In this document: piece by piece, positions 1 to 11,557 of the stretch
How positions within the stretch are numbered: position 1 is the first letter of the stretch
How the letters are laid out: each line of letters opens with the position of its first letter
Assembly: GCA_949152475.1 (NCBI GenBank)
Contig: OX424569.1
Span: 20,435,170-20,499,169 of the forward strand
DNA from: Terebella lapidaria
Taxonomy: Eukaryota; Annelida; Polychaeta; Terebellida; Terebellidae
DNA length: 64,000 nucleotides
Direction: 5' to 3'
Notes under the pieces: generated by a model
Database searches by the model: none
Told to the model about the DNA's origin: nothing
Seen by the model: the letters and a program-made list of their open reading frames with translations, nothing else
Made by a program: the position numbers and the translations under genes

Positions 1-443
1 CATAATGTGTCCCATTATAAAGCATAGGAGAATTTAACATGGGAAAGTCCCATTTGAGCCGAGTTTGGGCCAAAATGGCCCACTTCGAGCGATTCAAGCG
101 CAACGAAATTTATAGACATCATAGCAGTACATATGAGGAGTGTTATTTATCAAAAAGAAAAAAAGTTACTGAACAGATTTTGAGAAAATGGCCGCCAAAG
201 TCCAAAATCAGGCATTTTTCGTCGAAAACGGCCGCCATTTTGAAAAAAATGCGAAAATCAAAAAACTAAAAAATACCTCCTTCTTGAATTATTTTTAAGT
301 ATTTTTGTGCAAAATTTCAGAAATATTCGCCTGTAAACAAAAAAGATAAAAATGTGGACGACGACGACGACGGACGACGACGGACGACGGACGCAACGCC
401 ATGCCAATAGGTTATCGGACCATAGGTCCGGTAACCTAAAAAA
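1..443 (+). mobile_element. HINE-A, 3' part
   Basis: 3' portion of a non-autonomous Helentron-like element; its 5' end lies outside the window. It opens with the long-form tail module (cccattataaagcatagg) and a small hairpin, ATGGGA/TCCCAT at 39-44 and 48-53. A GAC-rich microsatellite follows at about 357-398. The terminal hairpin pairs GGTTATCGGACC (410-421) with GGTCCGGTAACC (425-436) over loop ATA, with one mismatch, then TAAAAAA. A 76-codon open frame inside it recurs in other copies but I read it as repeat sequence, not a gene. Confidence 0.75.
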
Positions 444-588
444 TGTTGTGTTTAGGGTCGTCCGACCGACTCTAGCTGATAGCACCCGACTCTAAACTTT
501 TTATTTATTTTTTTTTTCATGAATACATCTAACTGGATCACTCAAGGTGAATTTTCCAGTCTGTCACTATCGGGAGCGAAACAATTTT
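444..588. repeat. 145-bp direct repeat, copy 1
   Basis: This spacer starts right after a HINE-A 3' end and recurs at 2854-2998 with only a few differences (for example ctaact versus ttaaaa near 528). Both copies follow a GGTCCGGTAACC terminus. The two copies bracket about 2.26 kb of HINE-A sequence. It has no coding potential that I recognise. Confidence 0.8.
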
Positions 589-1129
589 ATGCTTTGACCT
601 TGAAACTGAGTTCAAAGGTCAAATTCAAGGTCATCAAAATATTCGGACTATATCATTTCCTATATGTGCACAACTGATTCCTAAGCTGTAAAGTCGATAA
701 TAAAGGAGATATTAGTCATTTTGTGCTCTGACCTTGAAAATGAGGTCAAAGGTCAAATTCAAGGTCATGACAATAATCAGCATATATCATTTCCTATATG
801 TCCACAATTGATTCCTGATCTCTAATCTCAATATTAAGTGAGATATCAGGAAAAATGTTTCCCATCATAAAGCATAGGAGAATTTGACATGGGAAAGTCC
901 CATTTGGGACCTGTCGGAAAAAATCAAAATGGCTGCCACACGCAGACCGGCGATTCAAGGGCAATGAAACTTATACCCCTCACAGAGGTCAGGTATATGA
1001 GGTGAATCTCATGAAACATAATCTTAAAAGTGGTCGGACAGTTTTCAAGAAAATGGCCGCCAAAGTCCAGAATAAATGACCGCCATTTTGAAAAAAAAGC
1101 GAAAATAAAAAAACTAAAACATAAAAAAA
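589..1129 (+). mobile_element. HINE-A long-form fragment: 2 satellite units and tail
   Basis: About two 134-bp core units (589-850), then the tail module beginning near 861 (cccatcataaagcatagg) with a variant body (aaaatggctgccacacgcag). It ends without a 3' terminus, cut by the 5' end of another copy at 1130. Confidence 0.65.
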
Positions 1130-1340
1130 TTAGCCCAAAGGCAAAGATAGGTTACCGGACAATTTTTGTTTGGCCATGGCAGCATTGGCAGGTAACAGAC
1201 CTTGAGATTTACCAATCAAGGTTCACAGTGTGAACATATGACCTTGAGATTTACTAATCAAGGTCATCCGTGTGAACTTCGATGTCACCATTGCATGTAT
1301 GTATGCGGCATTTAATATTCTATATGTTCATAATACAAAA
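1130..1340 (+). mobile_element. HINE-A short-form 5' fragment
   Basis: Begins TTAGCCCAAAGGCAAAG then ATAGGTTACCGGAC, the family 5' signature. It is cut after about 210 bp where a second 5' end (1341) begins. The first ~150 bp of both copies match closely, so this looks like a tandem or nested insertion. Confidence 0.65.
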
Positions 1341-2853
1341 TTAGCCCAAAGGCTAAGACAGGTTACTGGACAAGTTTGGTTTGGCCATGGCAGCATTGGC
1401 AGGTAACAGACCTTGAGATTTACCAATCAAGGTTCACAGTGTGAACTTCGATGTCACCATTGCATGTATGTATGCGGCATTTGATATTCTATATGTTCAT
1501 AATACAAAGATATATCTGGGTGGAATCGTTTAGGCCGCTCAGGTCAATATACACATTACGAGTCAGACATTTGGCACTCAAGGTCATCTGACGTCAAGTT
1601 CAAGGTCATCATTAGTTGTGCCATATATGTCTTGCTACATGTTCATAATGCAAACATGAGCTCTATCTGCAAGCATTTCATCTACAGAGGCAAATCTGGG
1701 CATTTTTGACCGCAAAAAAATTTTCAGCATATATCATTTCCTATATGTTCACAATTGATTCCTAAGCTGTAAAGTCGCTAATAAGCAAGATATTGGCCAA
1801 TTTGTCCTGTGACCTTGAAAATGAGGTCAAAGGTCAAATTCAAGGTCACGAGAATATTCAGCATATATCATTTCCTATATGTTCACAATTGATTCCTAAG
1901 CTGTAAAGTCGATAATAAGCGAGATATTAGCAATTTTTATCCTGTGACCTTGGAAATGAGGTCAGGGTCAAATTCAAGGTCATGAAAATATTCAGCATAT
2001 ATCATTTCCTATATGTTCACAATTGATTCCTAAACTGTAAAGTCGATAATAAGCGAGATATTAGCCATTTTGTCATGTGACCTTGAAAATGAGGTCAAAG
2101 GTCAAATTCAAGGTCACGAGAATATTCAGCATATATCATTTCCTATATGTTCACAATTGATTCCTACGCTGTAAAGTCGATAATAAGCGAGATATTAGCC
2201 ATTTTGTCCTGTGACCTTGAAAATGAGGTCAAAGGTCAAATTCAAGGTCACGAGAATATTCAGCATATATCATTTCCCATATGTCCACAATTCATTCCTA
2301 GTCTCTAATTTCAATATTAAGTGAGATATTAGGCTTAATGTGTCCCATTATAAAGCATAGGAAAAATTAACATGGGAAAGTCACATTTGGGCCGAGTTTG
2401 GGCCCAAAATGGCCCACTTCAAGCGATTCAAGGGCAACGAAATTTATACATGTCACAGGGATACATATGAGGAGTGTTTTTCATCAATAAGAAAAAAAAG
2501 TTACTGAACAGATTTTGAGAAAACGACCGTCAAAGTCCAAAATTGGCCATTTTTCGACGAATTTGTCCACTTCGAGCGATTCAAGGGCAACGAAATTTAT
2601 ACATGTCACAGGGGTACATATGAGGAGTGTTATGCATCAATAAAAAAAAAAGTTACTGAACAGATTTTGAGAAAACGACCGCCAAAGTCCAAAATTGGCC
2701 ATTTTTCGACGAAACGGCCGCCATTTTGAAAAAAATGCGAAAATAAAAAAACTAAAAAATACCTCTCTCTCGAAATATTTTTAGGCATTTTTGTGCAAAA
2801 ATTCAGAAAAATTCCATCGTAAATTCGACCAAAGGTCCGGTAACCTAAAAAAA
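1341..2853 (+). mobile_element. HINE-A chimeric copy with satellite core
   Basis: It begins TTAGCCCAAAGGCTAAG with a short-form body. Near 1720 it switches to 134-bp satellite units (about 4.5 units to ~2330), then two consecutive tail modules (2340-2570 and 2570-2850). The 3' hairpin is half lost: only GGTCCGGTAACC remains, at about 2834-2845, followed by TAAAAAAA. The copy is rearranged and not intact. Confidence 0.65.
1722..2330 (+). repeat. 134-bp GGTCA satellite array
   Basis: About 4.5 head-to-tail units of roughly 134 bp. Each contains TGACCTTGAAAATGAGGTCA, then AAGGTCAAATTCAAGGTCA, then gcatatatcatttcctatat, cacaattgattcctaagc and aagcgagatattagccat. The same core recurs in at least ten other places in the window. 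Confidence 0.85.
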
Positions 2854-2998
2854 TGTTGTGTTTAGGGTCGTCCGACCGACTCTAGCTGATAGCACCCGAC
2901 TCTAAACTTTTTATTTATTTTTTTTTTCATGAATACATTTAAAAGGATCACTCAAGGTGAATTTTCCAGTCTGTCACTATCGGGAGCGAAACAATTTT
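2854..2998. repeat. 145-bp direct repeat, copy 2
   Basis: Near-identical partner of 444-588 at an offset of 2,410 bp. Beyond it the sequence continues into low-copy DNA (ggcatggttatcccaatg), so this copy probably marks the original flank. Confidence 0.8.
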
Positions 2999-3945
2999 GG
3001 CATGGTTATCCCAATGTCAACAATCGGCTCCATCACAAGTCGTAAAATTAGAGAGCTTTCTCTGGGAGTGTCACACTGGCTCAATTTCTGTCTGGTGCCT
3101 TGTCCAGTGTTCCCCAGTACACGTGTGTCACTGTGAAATTTAATGAACACGGCTTTCTCCTGACACTGATTACTGACGAAAGCAATCAATAGTCACAAAT
3201 ACCTGTAGTAACATACTACAATGTAGTATCATGTTGAAATAGCATGCATAAAATGTTTTTCAAGAAATGAAGAAAGTTGACTCCTCATCTATGATAGTGG
3301 CCTCCCCTAACTGATCAGCATCAGTATGGCAGCCACCTGTTCATGCTGTTCTGGCATTTCACAGTTGAATTAATTTGGTGGCAAGTCAATTGTATACAAA
3401 ACATAAATTTCTCATCTGCCGTCAGAGTACTGTATGTTGAAACATGTGTTTTTTTTATACAGCTTGAATGGAACAGTCATCAACAAGGGGCAGGGGGGGG
3501 GGGGGGGGGGGCACACTGCAGTGGCATTGGATATAGCACTACACTGTAGACTATTCAAGTCTTGACTAGTCTGAAGGAAGGTTTAGTGCTGCTTCCACGG
3601 CAGGTGCATAGATCCAAGAGCAGGCCAGTTCACAGTGGCAGTGGACCTACGTGTAGACCAGCTATAATGGCCAAGTTGTTTCAATTGATTCCCAGATTAA
3701 CATCAAGTTATTTGATTGAAGTCTTTGTTCATCAAAATATCTTTCTCAAATTTTTTTTGCATTACACATAGCATTTGGAACTGTTTATAATAATATTTTC
3801 TAAACATGGTTCCTCTTTCCTGCATCTTGACACGTCCATAGTCGGATGTTAAAGAATAAAAAAATTTCATAAAATAAAAAAAAATCCCTACCTACCTACT
3901 CTAATTTTTTTTTAGCACTTGACCCTAAACACAGCATTTATTTTT
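2999..3945. other. Low-copy region, no gene recognised
   Basis: No convincing reading frame. It holds a 19-nt poly-G run (3493-3511) and A/T-rich stretches. Around 3915-3950 an inverted relative of the gtgtttagggtc motif from the 145-bp repeat is visible. Confidence 0.5.
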
Positions 3946-3959
3946 TTAGGCCTCATATA

Positions 3960-4065
3960 TATCAAGATAACAAGCCAACTCTGGTGGCCAGTCCTGGGCT
4001 TTGGGGTATGAGGGTGCTACTTGAAGAAATACTCTTGTGTGTAGATGGTAACTGGCCAATTTATA
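3960..4065 (-). repeat. Inverted repeat arm, left
   Basis: The reverse complement (ccatctacacacaagagtat, then ctcataccccaaagcccagg) matches the plus strand at about 6722-6830 at roughly 85% by eye. A third, shorter relative lies at 6935-6985. The two arms flank the Helitron relic at 4220-6430. Confidence 0.6.
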
Positions 4066-4219
4066 GGTGTTCAAAGGTGAAGATAACCATTGATTAATGT
4101 GAAACATGTAAACGAACCCGTCTAATAGCACCCACTCGCACAAAATCAACAGAATCAACCACTATCAGACAGAAAAAAAAATATTTCTGAGCCAACTCCT
4201 CGGGAGGTCTGACCAGATT

Positions 4220-6430
4220 CTCACCAGACCATCCTCACCAGACCATCCTCTACATTGGGATTGCTCATCATAGTCACCATGGAGCCCTTACAGAGTGTAA
4301 CATTAGCAGAAAGGTTGCATTCTATGGGTACAGGTATTGTATTCTTCTTCAAGCCAGATATATTCTCGATAACATTCACAGCCACAATCTTCGATTTCTG
4401 TCTGATCAAAGAATCAGTCTGCAGCAGCAGAGCTCTAATTTTCAGAGCTCTATGATTCAACATCTCCGAAAACGATTTGTCATTTTTTTGTCTCATTATG
4501 TCGGTCAAAGTAGTAACCTTGAAGTCGTCCCAAGGCTCTGCAAGGGCAGCTGGGTCTCAGTATTTGTCCTCTTACATGCGGCAGTGGATAAAATCACTGA
4601 CTGCCAGAATCATGAAGAACTTTTGTTTCTCATGAGTTGATCCACCTCTGATGAAATTCAGCAAGCCTCTGCTAAGATCTCATCAATGATTATCAGCTCG
4701 AGGTTTTGAAACCTAACCTTTGGGGGCAATGATGAGCTCTTCAGCAAGTGTTATATACTTTTGTCCCACACCCCTTTGCATGGAAGCATGGTTCTGCAAC
4801 TGATGGTAAATGCTTCTTTGCCAGTTGCAGCCACACATCAGAGCTTTGATGATATAAAACTTTCCTTTACCAATATATTGAAAGTCCCCAGACATTTTCC
4901 ATTCATCTTATCGATGCACCACTAGCGAGTATGAATGAAGACTTTCCCTTGCATATTGTTCATGCACTGCATGAGAACTTGAGCCTGATTCTATGGGATT
5001 GCCAAGATGCTGTGCTCTACTGACAACTGAGCCCATCTTGGTGTTGGAGCTCCGAGGCAGGCCACTCAATCTGGCAGGTCTTCCAAACTGATGTCCTCGA
5101 GGTAAGCGTCATCTAGGTTGGCTTTTGTTTCCAAGCGTCCAGCCGCCACTTGCTGGGGCAATGTGTGCCAAGGCATCTTCTGCAAGATGATTTTCTCGGA
5201 TCTCTTCATGGCTACTTCAACCTCTTTGATATTATTTCCAAATAGCGCTTGCTTTTCTCTAGTAATGTTGCTGATGCTTGTCCTTTTGCCATAGTAGGAA
5301 ATGCTCCCACTCATTTAAATCCATTTCAAAGTGGTTAAGATAAAGAACCATGAGATTCTGATAATGTTTCTCACTGTCCCTACAGATGTGCAAGCTTTAC
5401 TGAAAGATTTCCGTCTTCAGATCTATCATTTATTCCCAGCCAACTTCGATGAAGCACATGGAACATTGGACCGGTTGTCGTTGTTATGGGTAGAATTTTC
5501 TTCAGATGGTTCATAATCTCTACCTGGTTTACTATCAACATTGAAGAGGGATACAATTTCAACCAGACAGGTCTTTGAGAATATCTATAGGAGGGCGTGC
5601 ATAGTACATGTACATGTACCTGTCTAGTACAGATATACAGTGTAGCCACACGTAATCAATGCCTGAATCTCAGTGGCCCAGCAGTAAGAATGGAAGTGTC
5701 AGTCTGGTACTTGTCGGATCTGCAAGTATCCAAACAACATGCCGACTACAGTTTTTGAGAGGTGTGCCTGTGGCCTTGTAAATAGCCTCCATGACACTCA
5801 TCTCCCTGTTGGTCAGGTATGTTTTGCCTAGTCATTGTAGCTTATCGTCTGTCTTATCCCAGCATATTGTGCTCTGCATGGTTCTTCATGAAGGAGCGGA
5901 CCATCTTCACTCTGCTTCTTGTTGCAATAATATGACACAATATATCGAATGCAGGCGTATGCATCAACAACATATTGTGAGTCAAAATTAGGATTCCAGG
6001 CTTTCAAAGGGTTTTGATTTGCACTGACTTACCCATCAGTCTTTGTGTTTATGCTTATGTACAACCATTTTCGTGGAGGCTATAATGTTCCAGGCTTGTT
6101 CTTCAGCAGCGTTTTTTCACTCATTTGGATCAGTGTCTGCTGGGCTGACAAGAAGGTGGACGGGATAACCTGAACCTGTGGGTCCTGTTACCCTTCTTGC
6201 ATGACTTTGTATAATTCTTGAAATGAAGCTGAACATCATTTATAATGTCATGTAACTTGCTGTATCTCGTCTAATCAACGTCCTCTGTGTTGATATATTT
6301 GTTAATAATGTCAACAACTTCCTCATCAAGTTATTTGTCCAGCTTAGGAAGATTTTATACTCAGAAAAGGCAGTGAATGTAAGTACCAATGTGAGGCCAA
6401 TCTCCTCGTAGAAACTCAATTGAAACAAAG
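4220..6430 (-). pseudogene. Decayed Helitron Rep/helicase (RepHel) pseudogene
   Basis: Minus-strand relic of a Helitron replication initiator plus PIF1-like helicase, broken by many stops and frameshifts. Reading N to C, i.e. from high to low coordinate, with frame changes: a degraded HUH region (PHIGTYIHCLF) near 6380, then DEEVVDIINKYI; a KSCKKG and RLSRPPS stretch near 6170-6210 (family: KSCRKKG, FPRPPS); ACIRYIVSYYCNKKQ near 5920; the very clear REMSVMEAIYKATGTPLK near 5750-5810 (family: REVSxQEAVYRLLGLPLK). The helicase follows: GKGKFYIIKAL (Walker A region) near 4870, ATGKEAF near 4820, Walker B LELIIIDEI near 4690, TDIMRQKNDKSF near 4490 and VEDGLV near 4240. The same motifs are recognisable in the younger Helentron at 36-44 kb, but the sequences differ greatly, so this is an older, separate insertion. 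Only motifs are secure; exact ends are not. Confidence 0.72.
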
Positions 6431-6721
6431 TAGTCACAGATTTTGCCAATTTGATTTGATGGTGAAGTGATCATCAATTTCTTTTACTATCTGATCAAAC
6501 ATTCTGGCAGTTGTTATATGGTTTTAATTGCCTAATATAATATACTTGGTATTGATATGCCTGATATAATATACTTGGGTTTGATTGCTCGGAAAAAAAT
6601 TATGCCTGGTAGTGGTACTGTTTATTTTGAAGTGCGAGTGAGTGCTAATTAACAGGTTTGTTTGCATGTGTTTTATTAATGAGTCCTTATCTTGGCTTTT
6701 GGACAGTTGGATAGCTTTAAA

Positions 6722-6985
6722 CGGGCCAATCACCATCTACACACAAAAGTATTTCTTCAGGTAGCACTCTCATACCCCAAACCCCAGGAATGGCCACCAA
6801 AATTGCCTTCTTATTTTGAATATGTGACGGTTATTGGCGCTTATTTGCGAAATCGGGCTATCGTCTGGCAGCCATCTTGGATTCTGAGCATCTTCGAACC
6901 ATCCAATCATGAAACTGGTTATTTATTTGGAATCCTCATACCCCAAAACCCAGGGTTAGACACCAAAATTGGCTTCCTATCTCAA
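6722..6985 (+). repeat. Inverted repeat arm, right, plus partial copy
   Basis: Contains ccatctacacacaaaagtat and ctcataccccaaaccccagg, the opposite-strand partner of 3960-4065. A second relative (ctcataccccaaaacccagg, caccaaaattggcttcctat) follows about 170 bp later. It is probably a fragment of an unidentified repeat. Confidence 0.55.
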
Positions 6986-7905
6986 TTTGGCAGGAAGTTA
7001 TGAGCATTCATGTAACAAGAAAATGCAGCAAACTGCGGAAGACGACATCAGAGCTTGAGCACATCATCAGCACCACGACAGCTGAATATATCTTACACAA
7101 CGTAAGGCCTACCCCCCCCCCCCCCCCAAAAAAAAAGAAAAGAAAGAAGAAGCCATAATTTCATCCCCTATGTGATTCCAATTCATTTCCGTATACTAGG
7201 ATGAAAAACATGGCCTACTTCATTCATATTACTAATAAGTAAACATTTTTTTAAAATCGATCAATGGAACAGATATGCCTGCTAAAATGATATGGAACCT
7301 CATTAAAATATCCTCAAAACATTGGAAACTATGAGGAATATCTGCATCTGATAACATCAGATATAGCCTAACACATGCCTTTACTGGGCAAATTAAAATA
7401 CCAGTTAAGAATAAAAAAACTTCGCAATCCAGCACAGAACACCAGCTTAATTGTCATGTTATAAAATACGTCAAATTACGGTAAATGTAGCCATGGCATC
7501 GCAGACGAATCGCTGTGTTTACTTCATAACGCCAAAAAAGTCCACACGCAGATGCCCACATGCATGTATGCATACACGAATTGCTGAACAGAAATTGTGT
7601 TTCAAAATATGCGTCATTGTGGTAAAATTTGCTTTGCATTCTGGGAACATCAATTTCCATCGGCTCCGCCATATTGGGACGTTTTTTAATAATTTGAACA
7701 TTTACGTTATTTTCTCAAACCTAGCACATCGATTCATGCCTCATATATCTGTGGAATAGTCAAAGTTTCCCATCAATTCGAGAGATTTTATGTCAAGGAC
7801 AAAGAAAATCCTCATTTGAAGTAGGTATCTAAACGTTTACATGCCAAAACATGCGTCGATAGGTTGGCATGAAACCTCCATGAAAAAGTCAGCACATAGA
7901 CATGT
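6986..7905. other. Low-copy region, no gene recognised
   Basis: Contains a C-run followed by an A-run (about 7111-7140). Overlapping open frames on both strands near 7450-7760 have no recognisable motifs, and I do not call them. Confidence 0.5.
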
Positions 7906-7910
7906 AGAGG

Positions 7911-7931
7911 GTTGGGGGCTTCGCCCCCAAC
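7911..7931. repeat. Perfect 9-bp hairpin
   Basis: GTTGGGGGC, loop TTC, GCCCCCAAC. It sits just upstream of repeat-family body sequence and resembles in form the terminal hairpins of the HINE families here, but no partner terminus was identified. Confidence 0.6.
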
Positions 7932-8775
7932 GCTCTAATGTCAAAAATGGCGAGAATTTGGCGGCCATCTTGGATTTTTTCCATTTTCGGGACGTTTGAA
8001 TCGGTATTATTAGTATTGTTATGAAGAATATATCTCCATATAACTAAATGTCACCTTAATAGACCAAAAGCATCATGCCGGGAGGATAATTTTTTTTTTT
8101 TCCTAAAATACCTAATTTTCGATGTCGGCCATTTTGAAAAAGGCCATAAAAAATTTTACACACCCTCTGAAAAAGGTTGTCTTAGACCATTATGAAGCCA
8201 TATCAATCGATAGAAAAAGTCTGTACTACATTTCCACCCTGAGTGCCATATGCTCAATATTCCTCCTGACTATTATGAAGGAAAGAAGTGACGAAAATTT
8301 TCCAAGTCCAAATTTTTTTTTAAAGGGTGAAAAACTTTTTTTGTCTAGAAATGACCCAAAATGGATAGTAATGCGATTTGGGGCAAAAAAAATTTTTTTT
8401 CGCCGACCCGTCAAAAATTCAAAATGGCTGCCACACAGAGACCCGCGATTCAAGGGCAACAAAACTTATACACATCATAAAGGTACATAAGGAGAATCTT
8501 TTGAAACAAAAATCTCAAAACTGATCAGACAGTTTTTGAGAAAATGGCCGCCAAAGTCCAAAATTGGCCATTTTTCGTCAAAAATGGCCGCCATTTTGAG
8601 AAAAATGCGAAAATCAAAAAACTAAAAAAAATACCCTCTTGAAATATTTTTAGGCATTTTTGTGCAAAATTTCAGAAAAATCCGCCGGTAAACTTTAAAG
8701 ATACAGCTGTGGACGGACGACGGACGCAACGCAACGGCAATAGGTTATCGGACTATAGGTCGGAAACCTAAAAAA
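7932..8775 (+). mobile_element. HINE-A-type body with degenerate 3' end
   Basis: It contains short-form body words (ggataGTAATGCGATTTGGGG, CGCCGACCCGTCAAAAATTC) and the common distal part (cattttgagaaaaatgcg, gcatttttgtgcaaaatttc). It ends at ggttatcggactataggtcggaaacctaaaaaa (broken here as ggttatcggact / ataggtcggaaacc), a degraded terminal hairpin at about 8742-8775. No 5' signature is present. Confidence 0.65.
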
Positions 8776-9697
8776 GTGCCGAAAATGTTCTAAGTCCAAA
8801 TCTTTTTTTCAAAGAGTGAAAATTTCTTTTTGCCTAGAAATGGCCCGAAATGGATTGTAATGCGATTTTGGGGCCAAAATTTTTTTTCAAAATGGCCGCC
8901 ACACAGAGTTCGGGGATTCAAGGGCAACAAAACTTATACACGTCACAGAGGTATATAAGAGGAATCTTTTTAAACAAAAATCTCAAAATGATTACATAGT
9001 TTTTGAGAAAATACAGACCAGGTGCAAATTTGAGTATTTTTCGACCCAAAAATGGCTGTTTCGACCTTTCAAGGTCATCCAAGGTCAAATTCAAGGTCAC
9101 CACACAAGTCGCCATATATGACTTCCCATTTGAAAGTGCCAATTTCTAAGCTCTATTTCCAAGCGTTCTATGAGTACAGTCCGGACAGCTTCCATTATGA
9201 AGGAAAAAAGTGCCGAAAATTTTGTCCAAAATTTTATTCAAAGGGTGAAAAAAAATTTTACCCTAGAAATGGCCCAAAATGGATAGTAATGCGATTTGGG
9301 GCAAAATTTTTTTTTTTCGCCGACCCGCCAAAAATTCAAAATGGCCGACACACGGAGACTGGCGAATCTAGGGCAACCAAACTTATACATATCACAGAGG
9401 TAAATGAGATGATTCTTTTGAAACCCAAAACTCAAAACTGATCAAACAGTTTTTGAGAAAATGGCCGTCAAAGTCCAAAATTGAGCGTTTTTCGACAAAA
9501 ACAGCCAATATTTTGAAACAAATGCGAAAATGAAAAAACAAAAAAATACCTCCTTCTCAAAATATTTTCAGGCATTTTTGTGCAAAATTTCAGAAAGATT
9601 CGATCATTAACTTTAAAGATAAAAATGTTAACGCCGGACAGACGGACGCAACGCCATGCCAATAGGTTATCGGACCAAAGGTCCGGTAACCTAAAAA
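8776..9697 (+). mobile_element. HINE-A short-form, 5'-truncated
   Basis: The body repeats the preceding copy's modules and then the distal part. Its intact terminal hairpin is GGTTATCGGACC-AAA-GGTCCGGTAACC, ending in CTAAAAA at 9697. It directly follows the 3' end of the previous copy. Confidence 0.7.
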
Positions 9698-9794
9698 TAG
9701 TTACTGAACAGATTTTGAGAAAACAACTGTCAAAGTCCAAAATTGGCCATTTTTCGACGAAAACAGCCGCCATTTTGAAAAAAAAATAAAAAAA
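9698..9794 (+). mobile_element. HINE-A internal fragment
   Basis: Short piece of long-form tail (gttactgaacagattttgag, ccattttgaaaaaaaaataa) between a 3' end at 9697 and a 5' end at 9795. Confidence 0.55.
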
Positions 9795-10937
9795 TTGCCC
9801 AAAGGCTAAGATAGGTTACCGGACAATTTTGGTTTGGCCATGGCAGCATTGGCAGGTAACAGACCTTGAGATTTACCAATCAAGGTTCGCAGTGTAAACA
9901 TATGACCTTGGGATTTACCAATCAAGGTCATCCGTATGAACTTCGATGTAACCATTACATGTATGTGTGCGGCATTTGATATTCTATATGTTGGGTGGAA
10001 TCGTTTAGGCCGCTCAGGTCAATTTACACATTCCAAGTCAGACATTTGGCACTCAAGGTCATCTGACGTCAAGTTCAAGGTCATCATTAGTTGTGCCATA
10101 TATGTCTTCCTATATGTTCATAATGCAAACAGGAGCTCTATCTGCAAGCATTTCATCTACAAAGGCAAATCTGGGCATTTTTTGACCCCAAAATGGCTGT
10201 TTTGACCTTTCAAGGTCATCCAAGGTCAAATTCAAGGTCACCACACAAGTCGCCATATATGACTTCCGATTTGAAAGTGCCAATTTCTAAGCTCTATCTT
10301 CAAGCGTTCTATGAGTACAGTCCTGACAGCTCCCATTATGAAGGAAAAAAGTGCCGAAAATTTTCTAAGTCCAAAATTTTTTTCAAAGGGTGAAAATTTT
10401 TTTTTGCCTAGAAATGGCCCAAAATGGATAGTAATGTTATTTGGGGCGAAATTTTTTTATTTTTTTTTTGTCAAAAATTCAAAATGGCCACCACACTGAG
10501 ATCGGCGATTCAAGGGCAACAAAACTTATACACGTCGCCGAGGTATATAAGAGGAATCTTTTTAAGCAAAAATCTCTAAACTGATCAGAGGTGAAAATTT
10601 TTTTTTGCTCTAGAAATGGCCCAAAATGGATAGTAATGCGATCTGGGGCGAAAAATTTTTTTTTCGCCGACCCGCCAAAAATTCAAAATGGCCGCCACAC
10701 GAAAACCGGCAGATTTAGGGCAACCAAACTTATACATATCACAGAGGTATATGAGGGGAATCTTTTGAAACCAAAAACTCAAAACTGATCAGACAGTTTT
10801 TGAGAAAATGGCCGTCAAAGTCCAAAATTGAGCGTTTTTCGACAAAAACGGCCGCCATTTTGAAAAAAATGCGAAAATCAAAAAACAAAAAAATACCTCC
10901 TTCTCAAAATATTTTTAGGCATTTTTGTGCAAAAAAA
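9795..10937 (+). mobile_element. HINE-A short form, 3' end lost
   Basis: It starts TTGCCCAAAGGCTAAGATAG and GGTTACCGGAC. It is nearly identical to 12075-13443 at an offset of about 2,281 bp, except for a ~230-bp internal deletion at about 10588. It stops at gcatttttgtgcaaaa, where unrelated sequence begins, so no 3' hairpin is present. Confidence 0.75.
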
Positions 10938-11557
10938 ACACCTGGCGTTGAAGCCGCGAGACGCCATCTTTTGGAAGAAATAATAAGTATGAATGAATAA
11001 TAGCCAAAAACGAGCCTTAATGGGCCATACATTTCCAATAAAATATCGTTTACTAATCGAAACACCCATATCAGAAGTGTTGTCCAATCGGAACAGTATC
11101 GTTTACCCACCGAAACATCAATGGTTCAGGAAATCATTAAACATTTATTAATGAGACGATGTAAAATGTTTGTTTTCGGTGAGGATCATGTAATACACCT
11201 TTCTCTTGACTCGTGTTACATTTTGTGTGCATCAGACACATATTTAATCATCAGTGCTCATTTGTTCAAAACGGTGTGATTTGCATCGCATTTCACGTCA
11301 CAAAAACGATACTACATCAAGTATAGTAGGTTTGGTCGACACTGTATTGGTGGTAATAGATTGATACTTACATTAATACAACATTAGCGCATGTTTGTCT
11401 TTCTTCTGATTACCGATTACACCTATTTTTTCATACTTTATAGAGGAAAACAACACATACCCGCTTGCAGCTTGGCGTTTCCCAATCGAACATATCGTTT
11501 CCCAACCGAAAAATATCGTTTCCCAATATCCTCTGCCGAAACGGATTCCGGACAGTG
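10938..11557. other. Unclassified insert between HINE-A pieces
   Basis: 620 bp of non-HINE sequence from cacctggcgttgaagccgcg to ggattccggacagtg. It contains repeated words around tatcgtttcccaaccgaaa and tatcgtttacccaccgaaac. The flanking HINE-A sequence does not rejoin in order: position 11558 resumes upstream in the element body. This is therefore a rearrangement rather than a clean insertion. Cause and class are unknown. Confidence 0.5.

Noticed and set aside
1722..2330. CRISPR-like array of direct repeats
   Set aside because: The whole 134-bp unit is repeated, with no unique spacers; eukaryotic satellite.
7111..7140. Poly-C/poly-A tract as a retroposon tail
   Set aside because: No coding or structural element adjacent that it could terminate.
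9936..10393. Recurrent 66- and 89-codon frames at 9936/10193, 12217/12474 and 27838/28095
   Set aside because: Same position in near-identical short-form HINE-A copies; no domain, and lost in more diverged copies.
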